A stretch of DNA of 64,000 nt from positions 1,128,501 through 1,192,500 of the forward strand of contig JAWRVZ010000134.1 of assembly GCA_037043235.1 (NCBI GenBank), given 5' to 3'. This document shows, in pieces, positions 37,228-49,036 of the stretch. The stretch is from Rhodeus uyekii (lineage: Eukaryota; Chordata; Actinopteri; Cypriniformes; Acheilognathidae). The notes beneath the pieces are model-generated. The model was not told where the DNA came from. It ran no database searches and worked only from the letters and a program-made list of their open reading frames with translations. The stretch's first letter is position 1; every line of letters starts with the position of its first letter. A program made the position numbers and the translations under genes.

Positions 37228-37380
37228 AGGCTTACCTTTAGTCAATCAGTAGAGCATTGGTGCTTACAATGCCAAGTTCATGGGTTTGATCACAGTAACT
37301 GATTCAATGTTTTCCTTTAATGCGATGTAAGTCCCTTTGGATAAACGCGTCTGCACAATACATAAATGTAAATGTAAATA
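37228..37380 (+). repeat. tRNA-derived SINE, L2-type tail
   Basis: Same layout as 30428-30580: TCAATCAGTAGAGCATTGG head, CATGGGTTTGATC B box, and tail GATGTAAGTCCCTTTGGATA.. ending in TGTAAATGTAAAT repeats. Confidence 0.75.
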
Positions 37381-37679
37381 AAGAGATGGACATGGTCAGC
37401 ATTAAACTCTTAAATGATGTAGCACTTAAACTCAGTGTGTATGAATGGGTCCAAAGTGTGACAAGAAAATATTCTACACCCTTACACTACAACCATCAAC
37501 ATTATGAACCACTAATGCGGCTCTTTGACTGCTCTTTTGCGGCTCTTCAATCTCCTCATGTTCTGTGTTTACAATCGCAATTTATTTTTCACAGAACCTC
37601 GTTATATTTAACGAGGCTCCTATTGACTGACAGGAGCTGCTATGTGACTGACCGGGAAAAAGTATTGGACTTATTAACC

Positions 37680-37795
37680 CCATCAACAATCGCGAACAGG
37701 TCTCCCCCCCCAAACCAGCAGCAATCACGAAAAGGTCTTTCCCCAACCCCCCATCAACAATCACGAGCAGGTCTCTCCCCAACCCCACTCTCACC
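37680..37795. repeat. C-rich tandem repeat, about three units
   Basis: CAATCGCGAACAGGTCTCCC, CAATCACGAAAAGGTCTTTCC and CAATCACGAGCAGGTCTCTC recur in a C-rich context. Confidence 0.7.
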
Positions 37796-38045
37796 ACAGT
37801 GATACTTTTATAAGTGATTTACAGAAGTTTTTACCTCATATTCTAAACATTAATTAATTGTGATCGCTATTGTTCAAGTAGTGAAATATACACATACAGT
37901 ACCTCTAAGCAGTAACTGTCATGGTTCATGAATTCAGTGTCTCCTAGTTCTGCCTGAGTGTGTACGTGTGTGTGGTCACTGAACACCTGATTCTCATATC
38001 ATCTGCCTATCTCCCCGCTTTCGCCACTCTCGCACATTAGTTTGT

Positions 38046-38212
38046 TCGCGGCTCCCGCAAATTCATTCGTTTGCGGCTCCCGCGGGCTCGTTCGTTCGCG
38101 GCTCCCGCGGGCTCGTTCGTTCGCGGCTCCCGCGGGCTCGTTCGTTCGAGGCTCCCGCAGGTTCGTTCGTTCGAGGCTCCCATGAATTCATTCGTTTCGC
38201 GGCTCCCATGTT
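38046..38212. repeat. Minisatellite of about 26-bp units
   Basis: GCGGCTCCCGCGGGCTCGTT and variants are repeated about six times with CGTTCG spacers. CpG-rich, unlike flanks. The flanking 37910-38040 may be part of the same element. Confidence 0.85.
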
Positions 38213-38459
38213 CCACGACTTTAACTCTGGATTATCACTGTGTTTGTTTTCTGCACTATTATAATAAATTCACTCATTTGCTTTCATCCTTGCTTTCACC
38301 GCTCCCACCCTCCTCCCTCCTCTCTCTCCTCCAAGCAGGCTGCTCAAACCTGAAGTGCATTACAGTAAATTGTAAAGTATTTTTAACTGCAATTAATAGG
38401 GTAAAACCAAACAAATATTTAAAATGGGCAATTGTGGTCATGTGGAACGAATTAATTGA

Positions 38460-38565
38460 TTTTTAGTGCATTCTTAAGGGGAAATTTGTTTTGGTGTACG
38501 AGCATTTTGGTTTACGAGCTCGCTCTTGGAACGAATTAAACTCGTAAACCGAGGTATTACTGTAA
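38460..38565. mobile_element. Tigger/pogo-like right-end fragment
   Basis: GGTTTACGAGCTCGCTCTTG, then AACTCGTAAACCGAGGTATT ACTGTA, a terminus type like that of pogo/Tigger elements. Left end not found. Confidence 0.45.
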
Positions 38566-39639
38566 ATTACTTTTAAAAAGTAAAAAATGCAAAGTATACA
38601 CGATCTACTTTTTTTTTGCTACCTATCAGAAATATATTTAAATTTACAATGAACTATACTTGGCATGGAAATACTGACAGAAAGGCATATTAAAGTACAT
38701 TTGTGAGGGATAGACATGCATCTCATAAGACATCTGTTCACATCTCATTCTGTTCTGCTTATGTAACAGTTCAATATGATCTTTCCAAGACATTTCAGGA
38801 GACAAAACATCTGCAGACACCATGAGCTATGGTAAATTGTAAATGATACATGAGCTTTTTACAGTTGATTCCATTGAAAACACAACTGCCACAGTTTCCT
38901 TCTGTGTGCTTCCTGTGTCATCTCTTTCACCTGTTGTGTCAATCACTTTCTTGTGTCAATCACTTTGTCACCTGTTCCCAATCCCCTCTTGTATTTACAA
39001 CCTTATGTTTTCTCTCGTCTTTGTCGATTGTTGTCTATGTTGAGTCGCGTGTGGATGGTCTTGCCGTGAACCTTGGTCGCCGTGTGTTTCCTAGTCTACT
39101 CTAGTTTTTTGCACAAGTATGCTTATTTTGTATATATACTTGAAGTGTTTTTGTTTTGTTCAAATAAAGAAAGATTTCTGTTTGAACCTGCTCTCCCACA
39201 CTTTCATCATCCCACACTCAACACATAACAAGTCGGTTTCTCACACACTAGCATTCATATGTATCATGGTGCTGCTCTTAATAGGGTATACTTTTTTCAC
39301 AGTTTTACATACTGTATAATTAATTTATAAAATGAATTTTTGTGTGGGCTAGTCCAGTGGTAGTGTACATTCAAGGTATATAAAGAAATACATGAGTGTA
39401 CATGGGAGTGTACTTCGACTACTAATTGGATTATGATATAAAAATATTTTGCCATGATTATTATATTCATATATTACGTTGCTTTAATGCATTATAATGT
39501 ATTTTTTCTCTCCGGTGCAGAGTAAATCCAAAATTTATTTGCAGATAAAACAATTTCATTCAGTGGATACATAGGCTGTAACCTTGAAAGTTAGCCAAGA
39601 CCACTTCCTTTAAAATCACTAAAATACTGTTGCGTTGTA
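38566..39639. other. AT-rich intergenic with a possible MITE
   Basis: About 38880-39230 (repeated TGTCAATCACTTTC, ending CAACACATAACA) looks like a non-autonomous element without clear ends. No gene. Confidence 0.35.
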
Positions 39640-40189
39640 AGTTCATTGCAATCTCACAAAGTTCTGTTATAATCAATGAAGATGCCAAACAACTTCTGCC
39701 CACCAAGGCGGTCAAACTTGTTTCTTCTTTTGTGGACAGAGCATACTGCATGTCTAAAAGGCTGACCTGCTTGGAAACCTCGATGAGGGTGGGGGAATAG
39801 CCCTAGCCATGGTCGCAGAGTAATACCAGGCAACGGAGAGACTCTTATGGCTAAATCGGACTTCAATAAAGGGAAAAGACAAGCATTTTCTTTTGGATGC
39901 CAATCTCTAGCCCTCCTGGCCTGAGGGAGCCCAGCTCACAACTCATAACTTATGTCTTTCAACCAAAGAGTCCATTCTCCACTCCAGAGCTTCCACCTTG
40001 CATGGTGCAGACATCCTGTTGAGGCAGAGGCTGAGGCCCAGGGAATGGTACTTCCCTGGGAACAATATGTTTACCGAGATAGGAGGATGCGTTTTCATTT
40101 TGAGTGATGTCTCACTGTCCACTCCGTCTCTATCACATCCAGCTCCTATCGGACTGGTTGCTTTAATTCAGACTATATATATATATATA

Positions 40190-40971
40190 TTTCAAGTAGT
40201 AGGAAGTGAGGACTCAAGGATGCAAGACGATGGGGATTTATTATGACAAACAAAAATAAAACAGAACAAAAAACACCCCGAGGTGGAAGAACAGGACTAG
40301 AATAGAAAACTCAAACTCGAACATGAACAGGAACAGGAACAGGAACAGGAACAGGACTACAACGTGACTGGACACTGGACTAAAGCCACCAATAGAACAG
40401 CCATAGAACGACGAGAAATCATCACAAGACAGCAGACACTGGGAGAATAAATACACACAGGAGGATCGGTAATTGATAGGACGCAGCTGGGAACAAATTA
40501 AACTAATGACAATGAAACAAGACGGACGGGGTAATAGACAAGACATGAAAACGCAGTCAATGTGGAGCGCATTGCTGCCTGTTAAACAAAGACGACACGC
40601 AGACGGTGACAACCAAACTGCGCGTGACAAGAAAACACAACATGAAAGCACGCGGCCGATGAAAACACGAACCATGTGCTAAACATAACACAGACGAGAG
40701 AGAGCGCAGCTCGCACAAAGCTTGAGACCGCCCCCACTCACATGACAGGGCGCAAGAACGAATAAACACCTGTTCTCATGCGCTCACAACAAGGACGAAC
40801 ACACGAGTCATGAATGCCCGAATCCCGATCCAAAACCGAAACTGAACCAGACCACAGACAAGCATGCATGCAACTCGAACACATGCACACACAACTCGAG
40901 ACATTATGGTAGTGTCAAAGCCCTGCCACAACAACAAGAGATTACTAGACCGAATGTGGCAGAACTCTGAC

Positions 40972-40973
<2 letters not shown>
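40190..40973. repeat. Insertion block within DIRS remnant (MITE-like)
   Basis: From AAGTGAGGACTCAAGGATGC to AGCCCTGCCACAACAAC. It contains a (GGAACA)n hexamer run at 40325-40361. It splits the DIRS remnant. Bounded on both sides by TA-rich DNA; no clear inverted ends. Confidence 0.45.

Positions 40974-41057
<84 letters not shown>
40974..41057. repeat. (TA)n microsatellite, about 42 units
   Basis: Almost pure TA for 84 bp with one interruption (AAATA). Frames through it give IYIYIY shadows only. Confidence 0.97.
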
Positions 41058-41061
<4 letters not shown>

Positions 41062-41332
41062 CCCAATTTATGTTTCGTCTCACCTTGATTGCTCCAGTGT
41101 ACCGCGCAGAGGTGGTGTCTGGACCTAGTATCCCTCCTTGACTGACCTCCTCTGGAGATTCAGGAGGAATGTGTTGTCCCAGGTAGGGGCCACAATCGTT
41201 AGGCCCAGAACTATGGAGATTGTGATTTGCTCATAACTTTGGTCTGTTAACCATGGTTCTTGAGACATTTTCCACCATGCCACAAGGAGACTCTACCATA
41301 CCTTGACCATGCCTTTATTATGCAGTGATTGA

Positions 41333-41830
41333 TTGCTGGACCCAGTTAAATGCCCGGATGGTACAGTGCTGAAGTCCCTGCAGAACCAACTTACTGCTGG
41401 GTTTGCTGCATCCACCTTAAAGGTGCTTTACCCATCCCTGGGGTTGGAAGGTCTGGGGAGAAACCCACTGGTATCTTGTTTCCTCCATAGCACAGTGAGA
41501 CTCAGCAACTATTCTGCTTACCCTGCAGTTTGCAGACAGTGGTGAAAATCTGAACAGCTGTTTGCATATTTGGGTCCCTAAACAAAGAAGGAGGTCTCCG
41601 GTGTACAAGAATTAACTGAGTCTATTTTCACTAGCTTGTGAGTCAGCAGGGTTAACCACACCAATCCAAGTACTCTCTACTAGGAGTGTGGCTAGCATCT
41701 AGGCCCTTCTGTCAGGAGTCTTTTTTCATATGTTTGTGGAGCAGCAGGCTAATCCTCTCCCAACACTTTTTTAAGCTCTACAACTTAGACCTGAAGAGGG
41801 AACGAAACGCTGTGTCTCTTTGCCATATCT
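41333..41830 (+). pseudogene. DIRS tyrosine recombinase remnant
   Basis: First frame: DPVKCPDGTVLKSLQNQLTA, GFAASTLKVLYPSLG, the recombinase N-terminal pattern. A later frame gives LACESAGLTTPIQVLSTRSV (the H-x-x-R region with the His replaced) and FFKLYNLDLK near the end. Several frame breaks. Confidence 0.65.
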
Positions 41831-41950
41831 CCCATGTGCCTGCCAACAAAGTCTACTTCAGACACTTTGAAGGTTCTGACTGTTTTGCATGGAATGCCTT
41901 TATAGATTCCTGTTTCATGACATCACCCGACTTACATCCTTTCACATGAT

Positions 41951-42509
41951 TGGTTTGATTACACACCTACTTCATGACACAATCATGCAGTAGCGTTCTC
42001 GTAGCGCCATTCCCTTTTCAGTTAACTAAGGTGAAATATGTGATCGAGACGATTTGGCTTGTTGTACATCTTGAATGACAAGAAGATACTGGCCTCCAAT
42101 ATGTTGGTCACAATCAATGTGTAACAATCATGTCACGTTCCTCCTGTGTGTCCCTTCTGTGTTCCCGTCCTCTGTGACGTCAGTTAATTCCCCTTGTTTG
42201 CAGTTCAGGTGTTTTGTGTTGTCCTGTCTATTTAATGTCTCATGCTATAATGTCTAATGTCTATCGTTAATGTAATGTTCCCATGTGTCAGTGAGTTTTA
42301 CACCCCCATGTGCCGTTTTGGTTTCTGTCATTAAAGTGTCTTCGGTTTACTTCCGTATTCTCCTCGTTTCTCCTCATCGCACACCTGCATCACGGTTACA
42401 CAATGAGGATGTTGTGGCATCCCTGAGACTGGAAGGAGTGTTCATTACAGAGAAAAAGCAGACACAGAAGAGAATTGTTGTTTCTGACCATTTTCAGAGA
42501 AACTGCAGT
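41951..42509. repeat. Interspersed repeat, unclassified
   Basis: About 42125-42400 (CATGTCACGTTCCTCCTGTG .. CATCACGGTTACAC) resembles a non-autonomous DNA element. No gene. Confidence 0.35.
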
Positions 42510-42845
42510 TCACGAGTTCACACTTACGAATGATTCAGGAGCAATGAATGGTAAGCGTATTTGGCGAGCTGTCCGAGGAGAGGGCTCCGAGCTCGGTGTT
42601 AGCCCGAACCTGGAGCACTCCCCCCGTATCCTGACTTTGATAGGAACAATTAAGTGTGAGGAGTTGGGGTGGTGGAGGGATGCCGAAAAATGTCAAAGAG
42701 CTGTAGGTGAGTCAAACGTGTCTATATATACGTACTTCCTCTCCTGCTGATAGGATGAGGAGTAATTGCTGATGACGTGTTGATTGTATTAATCATTTGA
42801 ACGTGCTCCTCCCGAACTTTGTTAATAAAACATCATTTAGAGGGT
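42510..42845 (-). repeat. Ngaro-like terminal repeat module, inverted copy
   Basis: The reverse complement follows the 19104-19446 module in the same order: TTATTAACAAAGTTCGGGAG, TGCTCCAGGTTCGGG, then CTCCTGAATCATTCGTAAGT at the end. No pol sequence accompanies it. Confidence 0.7.
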
Positions 42846-43583
42846 CTTTTATATATTATTTGCAGAGGTTTGTGTAATTTTAATATTCTATTTGATTCTT
42901 ATAAAATCTTAAATATTTTACATTTGTATAATATAATTAATAAATTGTTGACCATTTTCTGATATATAAAATGCATATTTCTCTTTCAGGGGAACTCGCG
43001 CTGCATTGAACACCACGGGAATACCTTGAAGATAGTCTCGTGAAGCACTATGTCAACGATCGACTGGGTGTGAGTGACAGACACAAGTCTGAAGTCACGA
43101 ACCAGGGTGATAAAAGTGCGCTGGAAACCATAGACGGTAGCTTTTAGTGTTGAGCAAGCATTGTGTGAGTGTGTGTGCTGTTTTCGCACTGGTTGTTTGA
43201 GTTTCCTTTGACTGAACTATTCCCTAGGCTAGTTTAAAGGAAAAGGGCTCTACAATTTTACATTATGGAGAATCAATGGAGAAAATGGAGAATCCGTATT
43301 CACTGCAGCCAGCCTCCGCTGAAGGTGCTCCACTCCCGCCAGGCGGTCTTTTATACCGAGTCCACCTGGGCTCACGCTCCCCAGGGCTCGGGTCCCGCTG
43401 TAATCTAGGCTTTCTGACGATCTGGGTCCTGGGGATCGCAAATGGATCTGATGGCGGGGCGTGAGATGGGTGCTGCCAGATCCAGTGCCAAGCAGAGGTA
43501 CCGGCACTGTAATGATCTATCTCTGAGGAGTTGGACGTTGTCAGCGTCAAATATATATATATATATACACATTCGGAGGCAGA

Positions 43584-44150
43584 ATGTCGAAACCCGCTAA
43601 CTCCCGAGAAATCCAGATCAGAGGACGTCATCTTCGCCAAGAAGGCTATATCAAAGATGTCCTGGATTTAAGGTGTCAGGCCTCGCACAGGCATCCCTCC
43701 TCAGTTGCCGCCCGTGAGTCGGGTTGCTCTGAGGAGATCGTCCCCTCCGAGGAAGGTCCTAGAGCATTCACTCTAGGCGTACCCCTGAAAACCGGGCCCT
43801 GGAGTGTCTGCCACTCAAGCACCAGAGGCCAGCCTCGAGAAGCTGGTTTCCTCATTAGAATTTATGGTCGCATATCATGCCTACCAGAAGTTTCTCATTG
43901 GGTCCTTCTCAAAAATGTAAATAAATGAATAAATAAAGATTTTTTATTTTTACTCCATCCTTCCAAAACACAGGAAGTACATCAGGTTCACCTTTGGGGG
44001 GAAGGCTTATCAATATTCAGTGCTTCCATTCGGCGTAGCTCTTTCACCTCGCACGTTCATCATATGAGTCTCCAATGCACCAGAGTTCTCAATTATATCG
44101 ATAACTTAGTCTACCCAGTCGCCACAGCTAGTGGTTTAACATTGAGATGT
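43584..44150 (+). pseudogene. DIRS gag and RT fragment (left arm)
   Basis: RHLRQEGYIKDVLDLRCQ and following text pair with HHRQEGYIEEVLTLEVRP in the minus-strand arm (45300-45060). From about 43960 RT text follows (RKYIRFTFGGKAYQYSVLPF, in a shifted frame). Confidence 0.65.
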
Positions 44151-44472
44151 TGTTCTCGCGTACAGTAAAATGTTGGGTTTGAGGCTAAATGCAAAAAAAG
44201 TGTGCTCTCTTTTACCACCTTCCTTAGTGTTGTTGGAGTGCTCTCTTTGACCACCTTCCTTAGTGTTGTTTGGTTTCGGTTATGATGTCTGCATGGCTTT
44301 CCCCTGTGCGCATCGATTCTGTCCTGTTAGCCATCAAAAGAGTTTAATTAGGCCAGCTACTCACTGTAAAGCACCCCCAGCGAGTGCCAGATCTCAGGCA
44401 GCAGCAAAGAAGGTGGTCCTCAGGAGAGGAGAGAGCACACTCTTCTTTGCGTTTAGCCTCAACCCCAATACT

Positions 44473-44980
44473 TTAATGTATGTGAGAACAACATCTTGAT
44501 GTTGAACTGCTAGTTGTGACGACTAGGTAGAATAAGCTAGTCGTTGATATTGGGAACTGATACATTGGAGGAGCAGCGAGGCTAGCACTGCATCCCTGCA
44601 TATGATGAGCGTGCGAGCTGAAAGAGCCAGGCCAAACAGAAGCACTCGATATTGCTAAGCTTTCCCCACCAAAGGCGAACCTAACATACTTCCTGTGTTG
44701 TGGAAGGATGGAATGAAAATATGTGTCGATCAAGTTGATGGTGACAGACCAGTCCTTGAACCTGATTTATCACGATCTGGTTCAAAGCCAACATAGACGA
44801 GTAATTTAGAAGGTGCAAATTTAGGATGGGCCGCAATCCTCCATCTCTCTTGGGAATGATGAGGAAACGGCTGTAAGCCTGGCTTTCTGTCTGAGGGGGG
44901 TACATATATTCTATGGCCCCTTGCCTCAACAGAGTGTCTACTTCCTGTTCTGTGACCAAAGCCTGCTTGGGGTTCACCAC
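44473..44980 (-). pseudogene. DIRS reverse transcriptase fragment
   Basis: 44980-44681 reads VTEQEVDTLLRQGAIEYMYP and SRFLIIPKRDGGLRPILNLH, the RT N-terminal motifs. An overlapping frame to 44473 reads QHRKYVRFAFGGESLA. The YxDD region is not intact. Confidence 0.75.
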
Positions 44981-45616
44981 GGTGGATAGAACCCTGCTAA
45001 AGGAAAAATATATATATTTATGTTTAATGCGAAGGACCCAATGAGAATCTTCTAGTAAGCATGAGACATCACCAGAAATTCTAATGGGGGAACCAGCCTC
45101 TTGAGGCTGGCCTCTGATGCTTGAGTGGCAGACACTCCAGGGCCCGTTTTTCTGGGGTACGTCTGGAGTGAATGTTCTAGGACTCTCCTCAGAGGGGGCA
45201 ATCTCCTCAGAGCAATCTGACTCACGGGCAGCACCTGAGGAGGGATGCCTTTGCGAGGCCGGACCTCGAGCGTCAGGACCTCTTCGATGTAGCCTTCTTG
45301 GCGATGATGACTGTCCTCAGATCCGGGTTTCTGGGGGAATTGCAGGTTGCGACACTCTGCCTTAGAGCAGCCCATTGTGAGAACCACTGGGGCTGTGCCT
45401 GGCTCATAGTCCCTAATTTGAGAGCGATGAGGTAGTAGCATGCTGAATGCCACCAGCCTCCTAGAACTTATCGACGACCATAATAATACTAATACTAATA
45501 ATTCATTACATTTATATAGCGCTTTATCAAAGACTCTCAAAGTCGCTTTACATGGACGGGGGAATCTCCTCAACCGCCACTAGAATGCAGCATCCACCTG
45601 GATAAAAAAAGGGATA

Positions 45617-45827
45617 TAAGCCAATTTTGTTTTATATTTTTATTTGTTTCCTTAAACATGATTTTTCATCCCTTTTTTTCTCCAATCAATCAGATGTTTT
45701 AAAATGAAAATATTAGTAGAATAGAAATAGTATAGAAATTACTTGCTGCTATTATAAAATGCTCATCATGAAATAGAACAGCAAAAGTTTGTTATGACAT
45801 TTATTTTTCAAAAACGTGAATCTCTTC
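45617..45827. repeat. 211-bp direct repeat, copy 1
   Basis: Nearly identical (about six differences by eye) to 47251-47462. The copies flank a LINE and a DIRS end. Non-coding. Confidence 0.85.
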
Positions 45828-45899
45828 TAAAAAAAACATCAAACGACAACATAAAGAAAACAAAAGTAAAGAAATGAGATCAGAATCAAGTCCAATGCT

Positions 45900-46060
45900 A
45901 TGTGTTAAAAACGTGATTAAAAAAGTGGGTTTTCAGGTGTGCTTTGAAAACACTCAGCACCGTGATGCTTCGGAGGTGCACACTGAGTGCATTCCACGAC
46001 TTTGGTCCCTAAATGACACTAAATGAACACTAAATGACTAAATGAACACTAAATGACCGG
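45900..46060. repeat. LINE 3' region
   Basis: GTGGGTTTTCAGGTGTGCTT to TTGGTCCC precedes (on the minus strand, follows) the L2-like ORF; it also contains tandem copies of AAATGAACACT at 46005-46050. Confidence 0.5.
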
Positions 46061-46780
46061 CCTCCAAGCTTTTTATATCTATATGTTGGAGTCACCAGAG
46101 AAATGTGATCAGAGAAGCGGAGTGTTCTGGCTGGCTGATAGATTTTTACTATCAGTGAGGTATACTGGGGCCAAACCATAAATGGCCTTGAACACAAAAA
46201 ACAGGACTTTATACTCCACCCTAAACTGCACTGGGAGCCAGTGAAGAGAGCGGAGGACAGGGGTGATATGTGACCGTTTAGATGTGTTAGAGAGAAGACG
46301 TGCGGCTGCGTTTTGCACCAGTTGAAGGCAACTGATGAGTGATGTGTTTAGTCCAGTTGTAGAGGGCATTACAGTAGTCGATCCTCGAACTGATGAAGGC
46401 ATGAATTGCTTTTTCAAGGTCGGCTCTGGACAAAAAATATTTGACCTTACTAAGAAGTCTTAACTGGTAAAAACTCACCTTCACTACTGCACCAATCTTT
46501 TTATCAAACTTCAAGTTTTTGTCCAAAATAACACCCAGGTTACGCACAGACGGAGCAAACTGAGGTGGTCATGGGACCAAAGCTAAAAACACTGTTGAGT
46601 GAAACTGGGCTGAACAGGATGTACTTAGTATTATTTTCGTTTAAATGGAGGAAATTCTGGGAAAGCCACTGTTTGATGTCCTGAAGACAATTATGGAGAG
46701 GATCCAGTGCCGAACGATTACTCAGAATCACAGGAAGGTAGATCTGGAGGTCGTCGGCATAGAAATGAAAATGAAAGCTC
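46060..46780 (-). pseudogene. L2-like LINE reverse transcriptase C-terminal half
   Basis: Minus-strand frames 46731-46540, 46547-46287 and 46417-46109 give, in order, LSQNFLHLNENNTKYILFSP, RNLGVILDKNLKFDKKIG, HAFISSRIDYCNALY, LQLVQNAAARLLSN and HITPVLRSLHWLPVQFRVEY. This is the L2/CR1-type RT C-terminus. Two frameshifts and 5' truncation. Confidence 0.88.
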
Positions 46781-46794
46781 TAAGCTGCCGTCTC

Positions 46795-46950
46795 CGGTTT
46801 CCGGCGCACCTGTATCATACTGCTTTGTGACGTCACCGACTTGTGACTACCACTCACACTTGGTCGTTCGATCGTTTACATAGTACTTCACGAGACTAGC
46901 GCTTTTGACGCAGCGCAAGTTCCCTTGAAAGGGAACCTGAGATCATCGAA
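46795..46950. repeat. DIRS terminal repeat
   Basis: GTGACGTCACCGACTTGTGA .. TTTTGACGCAGCGCAAGTTC CCTTGAAAGGGAAC: the inverse form of the DIRS end at 42988. Confidence 0.7.
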
Positions 46951-47250
46951 ATTGTTGGGCCAGTAGTCCCAACGAGGGAAATTGATTAATAAACATACAC
47001 AAATGTGTTTTGGTTTATTTAATTTGTTTTGAAAATGAAAAAATGTAGAAAGTTTTTTGTGATTGGTAGGTTTAGGGGTATGATTAGGTTAAGGGGATAG
47101 AATATAAATTTTATACAGTATTAATATCAGTACACCTACGGAGCGTCCCCAACAATATAGTTAAACTGTGTAATGTGTGTGTGCGTACGTTTTATTTGTG
47201 CATGTGTTGCAGAAATATGAACCTTTTGGCCTAGTCCTTTACCAGTAATT

Positions 47251-47462
47251 ATAAGCCAATATTGTTTTATATTTTATTTGTTTCCTTAAACATGATTTTT
47301 CATCCCTTTTTTTCTCAAATCAATCAGATGTTTTAAAATGAAAATATTAGTAGAATAGAAATAGTATAGAAATTAGTTGCTGCTATTATAAAATACTCAT
47401 CATGAAATAGAACAGCAAAAGTTTGTTATGACATTTATTTTTCAAAAACGTGAATCTCTTCA
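47251..47462. repeat. 211-bp direct repeat, copy 2
   Basis: Near-identical partner of 45617-45827, lying inside block copy 1. Confidence 0.85.
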
Positions 47463-48516
47463 AATTTATCTGGGTAAAAGAATGATCTCAGGTGGAGAGC
47501 TGCACTTTTTTAGATAATGCGTTTGGTCTTTACATTTCTTTTAACCTATTATGGCTAAAATTTGCACATTACATATTTGCAAAGGCATGCAAACATCCTG
47601 TGATATACATCAAGATGCATTAAATTGCATTTTATTTAAATATTTGCATTGTCTAACAAAATATCAAAATTACTTCAGACAAAGACTCAAGCAGCCTCTA
47701 AGGGAAACCAACTTTGACAGCCAAAACAAATAGATTAGTCTTGAGGGGATTAAAATTGTTTGTGAGCCTTTCAACAACAAAACTTGTTGACAAAATGCTG
47801 TTATTTGTTTCAGTGTTCGGTCAAGGTTGTGATTTAATTGGAAGTAAGAGGTGCAAAGCAGTGATGTGTTATTATCAGTTGAGCGTTTTGGGGAAATTAG
47901 CTTTACTTGTCTAATTTATCATTGGCCTCAGGGTAAAAGACAGGTGTACAGCAGCTTGTGCTGACAAGTGAATGTTTTCTTCTCAGGCTACAAAATAAGA
48001 TCCCAAGGTGTCATTATGGAAAAAAACAACAGCATTTATACCATTACATCATAATTAATTAACACATTCACTAAACTGACTAGACGCATGAGGGTTAGAT
48101 AGATGCATAGAGGGTTAGATTATAGGCAAGAGCAGAAACTGTCTTGAGGTGTTTGGAGAATTGCTCTTTTTAATGAAAACATTTAATTACTATGATCTTC
48201 TGAGAGAGACTGGACCCAGAGGTACAATTAAAGTGCATGACACAGAAGTTAAATGTATTGTGAACCCAGCAACTTTGTAACAAACAACTCTTTGTTACAA
48301 TTATTATATTTATTTTATTGTATAGATATGTAAGTTTTAAAGTTCAACCTTTTAAAGTAAACCTTCAAACTTACAATAATGTTATTTTCAGTCACAAGAA
48401 TAACTGAACTATTTAATATGTATTTGCTTTGTCTTTGTTTATTGCAACAAATGTTTTCATGTTTTTTTGCAATTGTTAATAGTTCAATAGTTAATATTCC
48501 TTTACATTGGCTATGA

Positions 48517-48554
48517 TACTACTACTACCACTGCTGCTACTACTACTACTACTA
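48517..48554. repeat. (CTA)n microsatellite
   Basis: Imperfect ACT/CTA trinucleotide run. Confidence 0.9.
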
Positions 48555-48586
48555 ACAATATAAACTACTATGTTTAAAATATATAC

Positions 48587-48591
<5 letters not shown>

Positions 48592-48649
<58 letters not shown>
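48592..48649. repeat. (TA)n microsatellite
   Basis: TA run of about 29 units; absent from the equivalent place in copy 2 of the block. Confidence 0.95.
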
Positions 48650-48651
<2 letters not shown>

Positions 48652-49036
48652 CACATAAAGTGTATTACTTTATGAATGTATACATTTAGTTATTGAATTT
48701 GACTGATACAATGACTGTGGTGTTGCTCTTGCTCTAGTTTATTTCTGTTTGTGTTCATGCTGGTAATGGATCAGTAGAGGGCATTGAAGACCAAAAATGC
48801 AGGCTGCAATTGACAGTGCTAGTGAGTGAGTTAAAATAGACTGTAACCAAAAAAAAAATGAACTAATGTGATTTTTACCTTTAGTATTTATCTTTTCCTT
48901 TAATTTCACAGCTAAGTGGTACTTCTTCAAAATGGAATAATCTTTAAAAAGATAAAGATCATACACCGTTTTTATGTTTAAGCATGTTCTCATTTGACTA
49001 TTCTCATTGTACTGAATGCAATTAAAAACCTTTCAG

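Larger units (their letters stand above)
39640..41950 (+). mobile_element. DIRS remnant, plus strand, interrupted
   Basis: At about 39980-40090 the end of a DIRS RT-RNaseH reads LHGADILLRQRLRPREWYFP. At 41333-41830 tyrosine-recombinase text follows. Between them (about 40190-41060) sits an unrelated repeat block with a long TA run. All frames are broken. It ends near GAAGAGGGAACGAAACGCTG (41795), the common DIRS terminus. Confidence 0.65.
42985..45580. mobile_element. Two DIRS copies forming a large inverted repeat
   Basis: Left half (about 42985-44215, plus strand): DIRS end (GGGGAACTCGCGCTGCATTG), gag (43584-43900), RT (43960-44150). Right half (about 45580-44405, minus strand): gag (45350-45060), RT (44980-44473). 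The halves are homologous in opposite orientation and meet near 44216-44404. All ORFs are broken. Confidence 0.75.
46951..49036. repeat. Tandem duplicated non-coding block, copy 1
   Basis: From about 47120 this matches 51885-54010 in order: GGCCTAGTCCTTTACC, GGTGGAGAGCTGCAC, CAGCCAAAACAAATAGATT, GTGATTTAATTGGAAGTAAG, GGCCTCAGGGTAAA, CATGTTCTCATTTGACTATT. No exon seen in either copy. Copy 1 continues after the DIRS insertion at 50946. Confidence 0.8.

Noticed and set aside
37680..38212. CRISPR-like array
   Set aside because: Repeats are contiguous minisatellite units without unique spacers, in a vertebrate genome.
38071..38466. 131-codon ORF
   Set aside because: Half of it is the translated CGGCTCCCGCGGG minisatellite.
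40776..41066. ORFs with IYIYIY repeats
   Set aside because: Translation of the TA microsatellite.
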